Source of the DNA: an uncultured Gemmatimonadota bacterium
Lineage (GTDB): Bacteria > Gemmatimonadota > Gemmatimonadetes > Gemmatimonadales > Gemmatimonadaceae
DNA length: 14,127 nucleotides
Direction: 5' to 3'
NCBI GenBank assembly: GCA_946479895.1
Contig: CAMLHT010000091.1
Coordinates: forward strand, 1-14,127
Part shown: positions 1 through 8,400 of the stretch, one piece after another
Position numbering within the stretch: position 1 is the stretch's first letter
How the letters are laid out: every line of letters begins with the position of its first letter
Translations under genes and position numbers: made by a program
Notes under the pieces: model-generated
The model's input: only the letters and a program-made list of their open reading frames with translations
Database searches by the model: none
Told to the model about the DNA's origin: nothing

Positions 1-1
1 C

Positions 2-208
2 GAGGACGCGCCGGACCGCTACCACGTGGTGGAGACCGTGCCGACGATGACAGGCGCGCGTACGATGACGCTGGCTCCGGCGACACACCGCGTGTACACG
101 GCGTCGGCCAGGTTCGGGTCCGCACCGGCGGCGGCGACGGCGGACAATCCGAGTCGCCGGCCACCGATGGTTCCCGGCTCGTTCACTCTGCTCGTGCTGC
201 AGCGGTGA
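2..208 (+). CDS. YncE-like beta-propeller protein, C-terminal end (5'-truncated by window edge)
   Basis: Only the last 68 codons are present; the gene enters from the left edge in the frame that begins at base 2 and stops at TGA 206-208. The fragment contains the stretch VETVPTMTGARTM. This aligns almost residue for residue with the C-terminal blade of the complete propeller gene at 10964-12007 (VATVPTMRGARTI), including the preceding ED.PD.Y.VV segment and the later FG.APA. It is therefore a paralogue of that secreted YncE/YVTN-type repeat protein. The tail differs: here it ends PGSFTLLVLQR, while the other ends in an Ala/Pro/Gly/Arg linker and WLIAIHH. Proteins of this type are usually exported and their ligand is rarely known. 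The stop lies 41 bp from the stop of the convergent PepSY gene. The homology call is firm; the function is unknown. Confidence 0.75.
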   Translation, partial: EDAPDRYHVVETVPTMTGARTMTLAPATHRVYTASARFGSAPAAATADNPSRRPPMVPGSFTLLVLQR

Positions 209-249
209 CGCAGCACGCTCACGGAGGAGCCTGCGAAGGCAATGCGCGG

Positions 250-645
250 TCAGCGCGTCGGCTTCGCGGGCTTCTTCGTCTCCTTCCTTTCCTGGGCCGC
301 TTCCCTGGCCTCGCTCGTGGCGTTTTCGTGCTCTGTGCTCACCACCTTGCCGGTCTTCGCATCCACGTTCACTTCCTCGACCCCCGACTTGCCAGCGACC
401 TTGAGCTCGTACGAGTAGATGAGCTTTCCGCCCTCGTTCTCCAGCTCCACGGCCTCGATGCGGGCGTGCTTCACGCGCGCCGTGGCGGCCTTCGCGGCGT
501 CGGCTTCCGGAACGGTGGCCTGCTTCACCAGTGCGGCGGGCAGGTCGCGCTTGTAGGTGGGCTGCTGCGCCTGCGCGGCTCGGGGGGCAAGCGCGAAGCC
601 GACGGTGAGCGTGGCGGCGGCAAGAACATTCGACGTGCGGTTCAT
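250..645 (-). CDS. Secreted PepSY-domain protein
   Basis: 131 aa. An ATG at 645 is preceded by AGGAG about eight bases upstream, which fixes this start; the frame stays open further upstream through the kinase gene, but only as a shadow. Residues 1-26 form a Sec signal peptide (hydrophobic ATLTVGFALA, cleavage probably after RAAQA). Residues about 35-106 match a PepSY domain: an amphipathic helix rich in Ala and Lys, then IEAVELENEGGKLIYSYEL and a second hairpin with EVNVDAKTGKVV, the usual closing motif. A charged Lys/Glu tail (107-131) follows. PepSY proteins are periplasmic or extracytoplasmic and often modulate proteases or act as outputs of two-component systems. It lies 76 bp downstream of the sensor kinase on the same strand, so it may share the operon or have its own promoter in that gap. 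The precise target is unknown. Confidence 0.88.
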   Translation of the reverse strand: MNRTSNVLAAATLTVGFALAPRAAQAQQPTYKRDLPAALVKQATVPEADAAKAATARVKHARIEAVELENEGGKLIYSYELKVAGKSGVEEVNVDAKTGKVVSTEHENATSEAREAAQERKETKKPAKPTR

Positions 646-710
646 GAGTACATCTCCTGAAGGTGATGAGCGCAATCTCGCCGCCCCTACCTGAACGCAG
701 CGTGACGCGA

Positions 711-727
711 TCATGAGGAACTCATGA
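711..727. promoter_or_regulatory. Perfect 7-bp palindrome upstream of the PepSY gene
   Basis: TCATGAG, a GAA spacer, then CTCATGA: a perfect inverted repeat that overlaps the stop codon of the kinase gene (722-724) and lies 66-82 bp upstream of the PepSY start. It has no T-run, so it is a better candidate for a protein-binding site than for a terminator. Binding by the adjacent regulator is only a guess, since OmpR-type regulators more often bind direct repeats. Confidence 0.3.
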
Positions 728-2197
728 AGTGCCCGCAGGTGCGGCGTCGCGGAATGGACGCTGGTCCAATGGGAGGCGCAGGACGAACCGCGTCCCTGCC
801 GGTCCCGACCGTACGAGCTCCAGGCGCCCGCCGTGCGCTTGCGCGATCCACCGCGCGATGGCGAGACCGAGTCCGGCGCCGCTGGTGAGCGTTTCCGCAT
901 CGCGGGCGCGGGCCCGGTCGGCGCGCACGAATCGCTCGAACACGTGCGGCTGCACCTCTGGTGGGATGCCAGGACCCGTATCTTCCACCCAGATGCGGTA
1001 CTCGAGCTCGCCCGCCTCGAGCCCGACCGCCGCGCACGCGCCGGCCGGTGAGTACTTGATGGCGTTGTCGAGGAGGTTGAGGACGACGCGACTGAGCAGG
1101 CCCTCGTCGCCCATCTGCGGTGCCTCGGGCATCGGCGTGACCTCGATGCAGACGCCGCGTGCCTCGGCGAGCGACCGGATCTGGCGCGCACAATCGCTCA
1201 CCAAGTCGTTGAGGTACAGCGCCTCGTGACGCACGGGGAGCTCGCCTGCATCGGCGCGAGCAAGGAGAAAGAGATCGTCGACGAGGCGGCGCATCCGGCG
1301 GCCGGCGTCGCGTACGACGCGCAGCGAATCCTCGTACTCCGACGCATCACGATTCGCCTGCGCCAAGGCGAGACTCGCCTCGTGTTGGACCACCGCCACC
1401 GGCGTGCGCAGCTCGTGCGACGCGTCGGCCATGAACTGCCGCTGCTCGGCAAACGCGCGCTCGAGCCGCGCGAGGAGCGCGTTGATCACCGTGGCGAGCT
1501 GGCCGACCTCGTCGCCGGGGTTGGTGATCGGAAGTCGCTCCGCGAGGTTGGTGGCGCCGATGCGTGCGGCACGGTGGGTCATGGTCACCATCGGCTCGAG
1601 GCTTCGCCGAGCGAGTAGTGAGCCACCGATGCCGCCGAGGCAGAGCGCCAGCGGGATCGCCACCAGGGCCGCCCACCGGGCCTCGGACAGCGTCTCTTCC
1701 TCCTCGTGGAGCGACGCCGCGGCCGCGACGAAGAACCGTCCCTCCGGCATGTTCACGGGTGCGACGGCAGCCCGGTAACCACCCTCCGGGTCCGCGAGCG
1801 TCACGACGCGCGGACCGCGTGGGGGTGTCGAGCGGATGATGCGTCCGAGGCTCACCACATCGAATTCCGGATCGGCACTCTCGCCCGAAGCCCGCCGGGA
1901 ACGAGGCACCGTCACGGCAACCGGACGCCCGCCTCCGTCGTAGACGACGAAGGCGAACGAGCGAAAACGGAGCTCCCCGAGCACCTCGCGCGCCGCGTCC
2001 AGCGTCGTCGCCTGATTGTGTCGTTCGTCAAGCAGCTCCGCCCGAAGGTCGCCGGCGGCGTCGAGGACGCTGGCCGCCGTGCGCTCGCGGCTGGCGCGGA
2101 CGATGAAGGCGTACGCGCCGACGGCGAACAGCGCGAGCAGGGCGGCAAGCACGGCGGAGTGCCAGAGCGTGAGCCGCCACCGTACGGACGCGAGCAT
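722..2197 (-). CDS. Sensor histidine kinase (HAMP, HisKA, HATPase_c)
   Basis: 491 aa, starting at ATG 2197, whose A is shared with the stop of the response regulator (TGATG overlap), so the two are translationally coupled. The inner-membrane layout is TM1 at about 10-33, a periplasmic sensor region of about 140 residues, TM2 at about 175-195, then a HAMP linker. The HisKA motif ASHELRTP carries the phospho-accepting His261. The ATPase domain has the N-box NLLDN (374-378), the G1 box DTGPG (406-410) and the G2 box GAGLGLA (440-446). All catalytic motifs are intact. The sensor region resembles that of QseC/CusS-like kinases only in size; no ligand can be named. It should phosphorylate the regulator encoded just upstream. 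The divergent efflux operon and the downstream PepSY gene are the obvious candidate targets. Confidence 0.95.
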   Translation of the reverse strand: MLASVRWRLTLWHSAVLAALLALFAVGAYAFIVRASRERTAASVLDAAGDLRAELLDERHNQATTLDAAREVLGELRFRSFAFVVYDGGGRPVAVTVPRSRRASGESADPEFDVVSLGRIIRSTPPRGPRVVTLADPEGGYRAAVAPVNMPEGRFFVAAAASLHEEEETLSEARWAALVAIPLALCLGGIGGSLLARRSLEPMVTMTHRAARIGATNLAERLPITNPGDEVGQLATVINALLARLERAFAEQRQFMADASHELRTPVAVVQHEASLALAQANRDASEYEDSLRVVRDAGRRMRRLVDDLFLLARADAGELPVRHEALYLNDLVSDCARQIRSLAEARGVCIEVTPMPEAPQMGDEGLLSRVVLNLLDNAIKYSPAGACAAVGLEAGELEYRIWVEDTGPGIPPEVQPHVFERFVRADRARARDAETLTSGAGLGLAIARWIAQAHGGRLELVRSGPAGTRFVLRLPLDQRPFRDAAPAGTS

Positions 2198-2883
2198 CAG
2201 CGCACGGCGTCGGGGAGGTCGGCGAGCATGTACCCCGCCCCGCGCCTCGTGTGCAGCAAGGGGTGCGTGGCGCCGTCGTCGAGCTTGCGACGCAGGCGGG
2301 CCACGTAGACTTCGAGCGCATTCGAGGAAGGGTCGTGGTTGTCGTCCCAGAGGTGCGCGGAGATGTCGGCGCGGCTCACCACCTGGCCGGCCCGCCGCGC
2401 CAGGTACTCGAGCATTACGTACTCCTTGGCCGTGAGGGCCAGCGCTCGACCGCCTCGCATTGCCGACTGCTGCCGTGTGTCCACGGCGAGATCGCCGACG
2501 GTGAGAACCTCGGGGGCGAGCGCGGGCGCGCGGCGATGGAGGGCGCGGAGCCGCGCCACGAGCTCCTCGAACTCGAACGGCTTCGTGAGGTAGTCGTCGG
2601 CACCGGCGTCGAGTCCCGCCACCTTGTCGCCGACGCGGTCGCGCGCCGTGAGCATCAGGATCGGCGCCTGGATGTCGCGTGCGCGCAGCGCCTGTGCCAC
2701 CCGCAGCCCATCGCGCCGCGGAAGCATGACGTCGAGCACGATCGCATCGTAGGGATTCAGCACACCCTGCACGAACGCGCTCTCCCCGTCCGCCGCGACA
2801 TCCACGACGTGGGCACGCTCGCGCAGCCCCTTGGCGAGGGAGCGGGCGAGAAGGGGATCGTCTTCGGCGACGAGGATGCGCAT
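2197..2883 (-). CDS. OmpR/PhoB-family response regulator
   Basis: 228 aa. ATG at 2883 follows GGAGG with a nine-base spacer. The receiver domain (1-115) has the acidic pair Asp8-Asp9, phospho-acceptor Asp51 in IVLDVMLPRRDG, Thr79 and Lys101 in the KPFEF motif. The C-terminal winged-helix DNA-binding domain spans about 125-222, with LTAKEYVMLEYLARRAGQVV, then VYVARLRRKL as the recognition helix region and the closing RGAGYML wing. Length and layout are standard for the family. It is first in the minus-strand operon with the kinase, and its start lies 115 bp from the divergent TolC-family gene, a common position for a regulator of an efflux operon. What it senses and its exact operator cannot be read from the sequence. 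Confidence 0.96.
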   Translation of the reverse strand: MRILVAEDDPLLARSLAKGLRERAHVVDVAADGESAFVQGVLNPYDAIVLDVMLPRRDGLRVAQALRARDIQAPILMLTARDRVGDKVAGLDAGADDYLTKPFEFEELVARLRALHRRAPALAPEVLTVGDLAVDTRQQSAMRGGRALALTAKEYVMLEYLARRAGQVVSRADISAHLWDDNHDPSSNALEVYVARLRRKLDDGATHPLLHTRRGAGYMLADLPDAVR

Positions 2884-2923
2884 GAGAGTTGACCTCCGGG
2901 CTCGATTCCCGAAATCTACGGCC

Positions 2924-2989
2924 GCTCCCTTGCGAGGAGCTGACGCGCCCGCCCGATGTCAGGTCGTGGCAAGGTGACTCCACTACCTT
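2924..2989. promoter_or_regulatory. Divergent regulator/efflux promoter region with two small dyads
   Basis: The 115-bp gap between the regulator start and the TolC-family start holds two short inverted repeats: GCTCC-7 nt-GGAGC at 2924-2940 and AAGGT-9 nt-ACCTT at 2971-2989. Both are the size of operator half-sites and the second sits directly before the efflux operon. No convincing -35/-10 pair was found on either strand, so this is a candidate region only. Confidence 0.3.
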
Positions 2990-2998
2990 CCGCACTGC

Positions 2999-4324
2999 AT
3001 GATAGATCCCAACTCCATACGTTTACGTGCCTGTCTGATTGGCGTGGCGTACAGCCTCGGCAGCGCCCGCGTCGTGGCAGCGCAGGATGCCGCGATCCCC
3101 ATCAGCCGCGCGGCGGCCGTGGAGCAGGCGCTCACGCGGGGCGCGCGCCTTGCCTTGGCTCGAGCCGACACGGCAGCCGCGCGCGCCGCGCTGATCGGCG
3201 CGCGCGCGCTGGAGAACCCCACCGTCACCGGCACGTACAGCAAGGCCACGCCACAGTGGCACGTGCTCATGGACCTGCCACTCGCCTATCCGTGGATCAG
3301 GGGCGCACGGATCGGCGCGGCGCAGGCGGGACGCCAGGCGGCCGGCTACCGGTTCGCCTTCGAGCGCGCGGCCGCCGCGCTGGACGCGGATACCACGTAC
3401 ACGCGAGCGCTCGCCGCGCGCGAGCACCGGCGCCTGTCGCGGCGCACGGCGCAGGATGCGGACAGTCTGCTGCGCATGGCACGCCAGCGGCTCTCCGCCG
3501 GCGACGCCGCGCAGCTGGACGTGGAGCTGGCGTTCGTGAACGCGGGGCAGCAGGCGAGCATCGCCGCCACCGACTCGCTCGACTACCTCTCCACGGTGCT
3601 GGACCTCCAGGCAGTGATGGGGATGCAGTACCGCGACGTGGCGATCACGCTCACCGACTCGCTGACGCTGCCGCCGGATTCGGTGCTGATGAGCGACTCG
3701 CTGGCGCCCGTGGGTGTGCTGCCACGCGCGATCTCACCCGGCGACACCGCGTACAGGGCTGCCGTTGGCGTTTCTTCCGCCAGCACGCCCGTCGCGGGTG
3801 CGGCCCCGCTGCAGGTGGCGGCGGCGGAAGCGGCGGTGCGCGGGGCTGCAATGGCCACCAGTGCCGAGCGGCGGAGCGTGTGGCTCGCGCCGACGCTCAC
3901 CTTCGGGTTCGAGACGGGTGATCCGTCGGGGGGTGAGCCAGGGATCCTGCCGACGCTAGGGATCGGGCTCCCGCTTCCGCTGTTCAACCGTAATGCCGGC
4001 GCACTCGCCACGGCGCGGGCCGAGCAGGCCCGCGCCGTGGCCGAGTTGCAGCTCGCCCGCGCCGAATCGCAGACGGCCATCGCGCGCGGGCGGCGGCAGC
4101 TCGCCATCGCGCTGAGCAAGGTACGGCGCGACCGTGTGCTCGTGACGGCGGCCGACCGGGTGGCCGCGATGTCGCTCACCGCCTACCGCGAGGGCGCCTC
4201 TACCCTGCCCAACGTGCTCGAGGCGCAGCGCAACGCGCGGGACGTGTTCGCGCAGTACGTTGACGACCTCGCCGACGCGTGGAACGCCTCGGCCACCCTC
4301 CGCGTCCTCACCCTCACGCCGTGA
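2999..4324 (+). CDS. TolC-family outer-membrane efflux channel
   Basis: 441 aa. It starts at ATG 2999; no clear ribosome-binding site precedes it. A signal peptide spans about 1-28, ending near RVVAAQ. The rest is two Ala/Arg-rich helical repeats of OEP type. Repeat one includes LENPTVTGTYSK and a long coiled stretch at about 120-200. Repeat two holds LPTLGIGLPLPLFNRN (318-332), a strand-and-turn motif typical of CzcC/TolC-like channels, and YREGASTLPNVLEAQRNARD near 396-415, the usual closing helix. A Ser/Thr/Pro-rich linker (about 220-270) separates the repeats. As a trimer it would form the outer-membrane duct of the tripartite pump encoded by the next two genes. It is first in the operon; its stop overlaps a possible GTG start of the adaptor gene. 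Substrate unknown. Confidence 0.9.
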   Translation: MIDPNSIRLRACLIGVAYSLGSARVVAAQDAAIPISRAAAVEQALTRGARLALARADTAAARAALIGARALENPTVTGTYSKATPQWHVLMDLPLAYPWIRGARIGAAQAGRQAAGYRFAFERAAAALDADTTYTRALAAREHRRLSRRTAQDADSLLRMARQRLSAGDAAQLDVELAFVNAGQQASIAATDSLDYLSTVLDLQAVMGMQYRDVAITLTDSLTLPPDSVLMSDSLAPVGVLPRAISPGDTAYRAAVGVSSASTPVAGAAPLQVAAAEAAVRGAAMATSAERRSVWLAPTLTFGFETGDPSGGEPGILPTLGIGLPLPLFNRNAGALATARAEQARAVAELQLARAESQTAIARGRRQLAIALSKVRRDRVLVTAADRVAAMSLTAYREGASTLPNVLEAQRNARDVFAQYVDDLADAWNASATLRVLTLTP

Positions 4325-4335
4325 CCGGACACGCG

Positions 4336-5424
4336 ATGCGAACGCTCGTCCTTCTCAGTGTCCTCGTTCCCTGCCTCGTCACGCTGTCGGCCTGCACGAA
4401 GGACGCGGGCGACGAGGCCGGCGGCGACGTCGCCGCCGTGGTACCCGCGCAGACGGTGACGGTAGGGACGCAGCCCTTCACCGAGACGATCGGCGCCATC
4501 GGTATCGTCGCGCCCCGCGCCGGCCATGTGGCGTCGCTGAGCGCCCCCGTGCCGGCGCGCATCGCCAGCGTGCTCGTTGCCACGGGGCAGCACGTGCAGG
4601 CCGGGCAGCCGCTGGTCGTGCTCGACCAGGCCCCGCTGCAGGCGGCGCTGCACAGCGCGCAGGCCGCGGTGACGGCGGCGCAGCAGGCGTACGACCGCAC
4701 CTCGCGCCTCGCCAACGAAGGCATTGCGCCGCGCAAGGACGTGGAAAGCGCTTCGGCCGATCTCGCTCGCGCCAGAGCCGACCTCGTCGCGGCGCAACGC
4801 AACGCTGCGCTTGCCACGCTCCGCTCGCCCATCGCTGGCGTCGTGACCCGCATGACCGCGTCGCTCGGCGCTACCGCGGACCCGGCGCAGCCGCTCGTGG
4901 AAGTGGCCGACCAATCGGCGGTGGACATCCTTCTGGGCACGACGCCAGCCAACGCCGCGCGGATGCGGCCGGGCACCAAGGTGACGATCGCCGCCGGCCA
5001 GAGTGCAAGCGGCGAGGCACTCGGCGTCGGCTCGGTCGTCGACGTCGGCGGCACCGTCGACTCTGCGACGCGCAGCGTCACCGTGCGCGTGCAGGCTCCA
5101 ACCACGCGCCGGCCGCTTCGCATTGGCGAGACGGTCTTCGGGCAGGTGGCCGTCTCGACGCATCCGGCTGCGGTCGTGGTGCCGAACGAGGCCCTCGTGC
5201 CGGCGGGGGACGGTTACCAGGTGTTCGTCGTGGACGCGAGCGGAACTGCGCACGCACGGCCCGTGAGCGTGGGCGGACGCACGGACAAGCTCTCGGAGAT
5301 CACCAAGGGGCTCGCCGCTGGCGAACGCATCGTCACGAACGGCGCGTACGGCGTACAGGACAGCGCGAAGGTGGTGCCGCTGCGTGGGGCACCGTCGGCA
5401 GGCTCGGGCACGGAGCAGCCCTAG
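4336..5424 (+). CDS. RND efflux periplasmic adaptor (membrane fusion protein), lipoprotein
   Basis: 362 aa from ATG 4336. An in-frame GTG at 4321 overlaps the previous stop (GTGA) and is a reasonable alternative adding five residues; neither start has a strong ribosome-binding site. A lipoprotein signal of 19 residues ends in the lipobox TLSAC, with Cys20 to be lipidated. Order: barrel-sandwich half (about 60-100, with GQHVQAGQPLVVLDQ), a short alpha-hairpin (about 101-160, RTSRLANEGIAPRKDVESA), the second lipoyl half (LRSPIAGVVTR, 162-172), a beta-barrel (about 190-275) and a membrane-proximal domain (VVPNEALVP to GLAAGERIVTNGAYGVQDSAKV). This is the HlyD/AcrA fold that bridges pump and channel. 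It sits between the channel and pump genes, with one base between its stop and the pump start. Length is normal for the family. Confidence 0.93.
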   Translation: MRTLVLLSVLVPCLVTLSACTKDAGDEAGGDVAAVVPAQTVTVGTQPFTETIGAIGIVAPRAGHVASLSAPVPARIASVLVATGQHVQAGQPLVVLDQAPLQAALHSAQAAVTAAQQAYDRTSRLANEGIAPRKDVESASADLARARADLVAAQRNAALATLRSPIAGVVTRMTASLGATADPAQPLVEVADQSAVDILLGTTPANAARMRPGTKVTIAAGQSASGEALGVGSVVDVGGTVDSATRSVTVRVQAPTTRRPLRIGETVFGQVAVSTHPAAVVVPNEALVPAGDGYQVFVVDASGTAHARPVSVGGRTDKLSEITKGLAAGERIVTNGAYGVQDSAKVVPLRGAPSAGSGTEQP

Positions 5425-5425
5425 C

Positions 5426-8400
5426 ATGGCTGCAGTCCCGGAGCCCGGCGTCGAGCGGAGCGGCAAATCGCTGTTCGCGCTTCTGGCGCGGCAGCGGCGG
5501 GTGGTCTACCTGCTCGTCACCCTGCTCAGCTTCGGTGGCATCTGGGCGGCGCTGAACCTGCCGTCGGCGATCTACCCGGAGCTCACCTTCTCGCGCATCA
5601 CCGTCGTGGCGCAGGGGTCCGCGCTCGGTGCGCGCCAGATTCTTTTCGCCGTGACGCGGCCGATCGAGGAAGCGGTGAGCGCGGTGCCCGGCGTGACACG
5701 TGTGCAGTCGCGCTCCATCCGCGGCGGAGCCGAGATCAACATCACCTTCAGCGAGAAGACGGACATGCAGTACGCGCTGCAACAGGTGCAGCAGCGCGTG
5801 AGCCAGGTGGAAGGGCAGCTTCCACAGGGTCTGGACATCGAGACGGAGCGCCTGACCCCGTCGCTGTTTCCGATTCTCTCGTACAACCTGGAGGGCGGCG
5901 AGGCGGCGACGCTGAACGACATCGCCACATACCAGGTGCGCCCCCTGTTCGCCCGCGTACCCGGCGTTGGCCGCGTGGACGTCCAGGCGAGCGCCGTGCG
6001 CGAGATCCAGGTGATCGCCGATCCCGCTCGGCTCGCCGCGCAGCAGATGACGTACGAGGACCTCGCGGCGGCGATCCAGAAGGCGTCCACGGTGAGCGCC
6101 GTGGGCCGCATGCCGGCGAACTACCGGCAGTATCTGATCGTGACGACCACCGAGGCGCGGACCCCGGACGACATCGCGAACATCGTCGTCGGGCACGGCC
6201 TCCGGGTTCGTGACCTGGCGAGCGTGATTCCGGGAACGGAGGACAAGGTCCGCATCGTCGCCGGCGACGGCCGGCCGGCGGCGCTTCTGAACATCACGCG
6301 CCAGATCGGCGGCAACACGGTGGCGATCGCCGACAGCATCGCGACGCTCGCCACCTCCATCCAGAAGACCCTTCCGGCAGGGGTGCACCTCAAGGCGGTC
6401 TATGATCAGGCGGCGCTCGTCCGTGACGCCGTGAAGTCGGTGCGAGACGCGATGCTCATCGGCGCGGTACTCGCGGTGATCATCCTCCTGCTCTTCCTCC
6501 GCCACGCCCGCATCACGGCGATCAGCGCGTCGTCCATCCCGCTGACGATGGCGATCACCGTGTTCATCATGTCCCGCATCGGTCAGACGTTCAACCTGAT
6601 GACGCTCGGCGCGATGGCGATCGCCATCGGCCTCGTGATCGACGACGCCGTGGTGGTGACGGAGAACATCGTGCGCCACCTCTCCCTCGGCGCGGAACGG
6701 CACGTGGCCATCCGTGAGGCGGTGCAGGAGCTGATCTGGCCCGTGACGACCTCCACCATCACGACGGTGGTCGTGTTCCTTCCCCTCGGCCTGCTCACGG
6801 GAGTCGAGGGGCAGTTCTTCAAGGCGCTGTCCGTCACGCTCACCATCTCGGTGCTCGTTTCGCTACTGCTCGCGCTGACGATCATCCCGGTGCTCAGCGA
6901 GCAGTTCCTGACGACTGAGACGCGAAGCGCCGAGCAGGAGACAGGATTGCTCGCGCACGTGGGCCGGCGGATCGACGCCGTATCCGAGCGGTACGAGCGC
7001 TCCCTGGCCTCTGCGCTGCACCACACGCGCCTCATGATCGTCGGCGCTGTGTTGCTTGTCGTCGCCGGCGTGGTCGTGCACCAGTTCGTCGGCTCGGGTT
7101 TCCTGCCCGAGATGGACGAGGGTGCGTTCGTACTCGATTACACGAGCCCCGGCGGCACCGCGCTCCCCGAGACGGACCGCATGGTGCACCAGGCCGAGCA
7201 GATCCTGATGCAGACGCCGGAGATCACGGGGATCTCCAGGCGCACCGGCGCCGAGCTCGGGCTCTTTGCGACGGAGCAGAACACCGGGGACATCGTGGCG
7301 CGCCTCAAGCCGAACAGCCAGCGCGACCGCTCGATCTTCGAGGTGATCGACGAGGTGCGCGTGAAGATCCAGCGGGCCGTGCCACGGCTGCGCATCGAGT
7401 TCGTGGAAATCCTTTCCGACGTGATCAACGACCTCGCGGGCGCCGCCCGGCCAGTGGAGATCAAGCTGTTCGGCGCCGACCTCGACCAGATCGAGGCGTA
7501 CGGAACGAAGCTCGGCGACCAGATTGCCAGGGTGGACGGCATCGAAGACCCGTTCAACGGGGTCGTCGAGCCAAGCGCCGAGATGGCGATGACGGTAAAC
7601 ACCACAGAGGCCAATCGCGTTGGGCTCACACCGGATGAGGTCAGCGCGCAGGTGAGCGGCGCACTGCTCGGCGTGGACGCCGGGGTCGTGCGGCTGTCGG
7701 ATCGGCAGGTTGGCGTGCGAGTCCGCGCGCCGGACTCAGTGCGGTACGACCCGCTCCAGCTTGACGCGCTACCGGTGCTGTCGCCGCTGACGCGCGCATC
7801 TGTCCCCCTCGCCGACCTGGCGAGCTTCCAGTCCGGAGATGCGCGCTCGGCGCTCCTGCGCGAGAATCAGCAGCAGATGATCGACATGACCGCCGACATC
7901 AGCGGCCGCTCGCTGGGCGCCGTCATGAACGACGTCAAGGCGGTGATCGCGAAGAACCCGCCGCCGTCCGGCGTTCGGCTCGAGCTGGCCGGCCAGTACG
8001 CGAGCCAGCAGCAGGCATTCCACGCCTTGCTGATCGTTCTCGCGCTCGCCGCATTGAGTGTCGTCGCCGTGATGGTGGTGCAGTTCGAATCGTTCGTCGA
8101 GCCACTGGTGGTGCTGCTCGCCGCGCCGCTGTCCTTCGTCGGGGCGATGGTGCTGCTGCTCATCACCGGCACGCCGCTCAACGTCTCGAGCTTCATGGGG
8201 TTGATCCTGCTGGTCGGGCTCATCGTGAAGAATGGCATCATCCTGCTCGACTTCACGCATCACCGCATGCGCACCGGGGGACTCGCCCTCGAGCCGGCGA
8301 TCCGCGAGGCTGCCCATATCCGCTTGCGTCCGATTCTCATGACCACCCTGTGTACCCTGTTCGGGCTGTTGCCGCTCGCGCTCGGACTCGGAGCGGGCAG

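Noticed and set aside
250..1191. A 313-aa extension of the PepSY protein
   Set aside because: The extra residues are an Arg/Ser-rich shadow of the kinase gene; the ATG at 645 has a good ribosome-binding site and starts a clean signal peptide.
722..2995. A 757-aa minus-strand reading frame covering both regulator and kinase
   Set aside because: Its first 260 or so residues are an out-of-frame reading of the response-regulator gene; the real kinase starts at 2197.
4183..5466. Long minus-strand frame opposite the adaptor gene (and a similar one at 5333-6703)
   Set aside because: Arg/His-rich, low-complexity translation with no domain pattern; typical antisense shadow of high-GC coding DNA.
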